Below, piece by piece: positions 63,079 through 64,000 of a stretch of DNA of 64,000 nucleotides. This DNA is from Paraburkholderia guartelaensis (GTDB taxonomy: Bacteria; Pseudomonadota; Gammaproteobacteria; Burkholderiales; Burkholderiaceae): contig NZ_SMOD01000008.1 in NCBI RefSeq assembly GCF_004353905.1, positions 186,001-250,000 on the forward strand, written 5' to 3'. The notes under the pieces are model-generated. The model searched no databases. It saw nothing but the letters and a program-made list of their open reading frames with translations, and had not been told where the DNA came from. Both the position numbers and the translations under genes were made by a program. Each line of letters starts with the position of its first letter. Position 1 is the first letter of the stretch.

Positions 63079-64000
63079 GGTGAACCTGCAAATCGGCATG
63101 GTCGTCGGGTTCGCTGTCCAGCTCGCCCACGCGCCAGATGTACGCGAAGATCGCGAGAATGACCGCGGTCTCGCCCGGCGTGAGGGTAGGCGGGTAGAAG
63201 AATGAAATCAGCAGGATGTAGACGAGATAGTCGAACAGCGCGCCGAGAAAATCGTCATCGACCTTCTTGCGCAGGCGCCGGTAGAACACGATGCCGCGCA
63301 GCTGGAAGAACAGGATGATGAGCGCGCCGATCAGGCCGTACTCGAACACGATGCCGAGCCACGTGATGTCGGCGAGGAAGAAAAAGTGGTGAAAGTAGTC
63401 GATCAGGTTGTCCTTGCTGGTCGAACTGATCGTGCCCACGCCGAAGAGCCAGCGCATCGGTTCGCTGCCGAGGAACTTCGTGGCGAGCAGGATGGTGATG
63501 CGGCGCGTGTCGAAGCCCGTGCTCGCGTCGGTGCTGAAGGTCGTGGCGAGGTAGCCCGCAGAGAACATGGCGGCGAGCGCGGCGGGCGCGGCGAGCAGCA
63601 GCAGAACGCGCGTGCGCATGCGCGACCAGGCGAAGGTGTTGATGAGGAGCACGCCCATGATGCCGATGACCATGGCGCGCGTCTTGACGATCAGCAGCGT
63701 GACCGCGAACGCGACGACCACGCCGAACAGATAGCCTGCATGCTTTTCGAAAAAGGCGCGCCGGTAGCAGAAGAACAGCAGGATGAGCGGGAAATACATC
63801 GACATGCGGATGCGGTGGCCGCGGTTGTCGGCGCTGAAAAATGGCGACTGGCCGATCACATACGACTCCTGGTACCAGTCGGAGGGCACCACGGCCCAGA
63901 GCACGATCAGCACCGCGAGGATGACGACGCCGAGCACCAGGAAGCCGCGCTCCAGTTCGCCAAGCGTGGGCTTGAGCGTGAGAAGCAGGGCGAGAAACGA
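63047..64000 (-). CDS. Wzy/O-antigen polymerase-like membrane protein, truncated by window edge
   Basis: The 317 or so visible residues run off the right end; the frame is open to 64000. The protein is multi-helical. After a helix (LGVVILAVLIVLWAVV) comes a periplasmic loop with SDWYQESYVIGQSPFFSADNRGHRIRM, then four or five further helices, a long extracellular loop (FDTRRITILLATKFLGSEPMRWLFGVG, SSTSKDNLIDYFHHFFFLADITWLG), and a C-terminal TLTPGETAVILAIFAYIWRV helix. This pattern resembles the O-antigen ligase/Wzy polymerase superfamily and suits assembly of an exopolysaccharide. It overlaps the start of the GH44 gene by 32 bases. Confidence 0.75.
   Translation of the reverse strand, partial: SFLALLLTLKPTLGELERGFLVLGVVILAVLIVLWAVVPSDWYQESYVIGQSPFFSADNRGHRIRMSMYFPLILLFFCYRRAFFEKHAGYLFGVVVAFAVTLLIVKTRAMVIGIMGVLLINTFAWSRMRTRVLLLLAAPAALAAMFSAGYLATTFSTDASTGFDTRRITILLATKFLGSEPMRWLFGVGTISSTSKDNLIDYFHHFFFLADITWLGIVFEYGLIGALIILFFQLRGIVFYRRLRKKVDDDFLGALFDYLVYILLISFFYPPTLTPGETAVILAIFAYIWRVGELDSEPDDHADLQVHHASLQAHQAP

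Overview
The window is a stretch of a high-GC, gene-dense betaproteobacterial chromosome. Protein families and context (DUF4148 protein, IrlR/CusR-type two-component pair beside an RND pump, 4-oxalomesaconate hydratase of the LigJ type, many solitary solute-binding proteins, DUF3141-acetate kinase-FabI locus) point to Burkholderiaceae, most likely Paraburkholderia, Caballeronia or Burkholderia. This is an inference from family content, not from a marker gene. I found no rRNA, tRNA, CRISPR array, prophage or intact insertion sequence. Both ends cut through genes: a DMT-family exporter at the left and a Wzy-like polymerase at the right.

Layout. 1-8.2 kb: nutrient uptake and oxidation genes: DMT exporter fragment, FMN-dependent monooxygenase, non-lipidated MetQ/NlpA binding protein, MFS transporter, solitary PhnD-like binding protein, fatty acid desaturase and epoxide hydrolase. 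A roughly 600-bp inverted-repeat element sits between the convergent monooxygenase and metQ genes. 8.5-14.3 kb: an apparent gallate/tannin or protocatechuate module (LigJ-type hydratase, ModA-like protein without signal peptide, lipoprotein tannase/feruloyl esterase, AAHS transporter). 14.4-25 kb: PAS-containing chemoreceptor, CusRS/IrlRS-like two-component system, convergent RND tripartite pump operon and a divergent DUF4148 gene.

25.6-30.9 kb: exopolysaccharide genes (polyprenyl-phosphate glycosyl-1-phosphate transferase, WecG/TagA glycosyltransferase, GMC oxidoreductase, NAD-dependent epimerase). The right end, 60.0-64.0 kb, carries more of the same type (flippase, GH44 lipoprotein, Wzy-like polymerase). 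About 29 kb of apparently unrelated genes lies between the two blocks. That stretch starts with a transposase-like (RAYT) protein that has lost its catalytic residues and a DUF488 gene. It continues with a periplasmic beta-propeller protein and an outer-membrane barrel that share a 16-bp promoter motif. Next comes a locus with a low-oxygen flavour: VIT1/CCC1 and SulP transporters, diverging from DUF3141-ackA-fabI, with two DosR-like palindromes between them.

43.7-48.7 kb holds motility and c-di-GMP signalling genes (chemoreceptor, GGDEF-EAL protein, PilZ protein). 49-52.8 kb holds two convergent secreted phosphoesterases sharing a bidirectional terminator. 53-59.9 kb holds a secreted FAD oxidoreductase directly downstream of a very large double hybrid histidine kinase, then a small secreted protein. 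Starts were chosen by Shine-Dalgarno match, signal peptide position and spacing. Long open frames antisense to known genes were treated as GC-rich artefacts.
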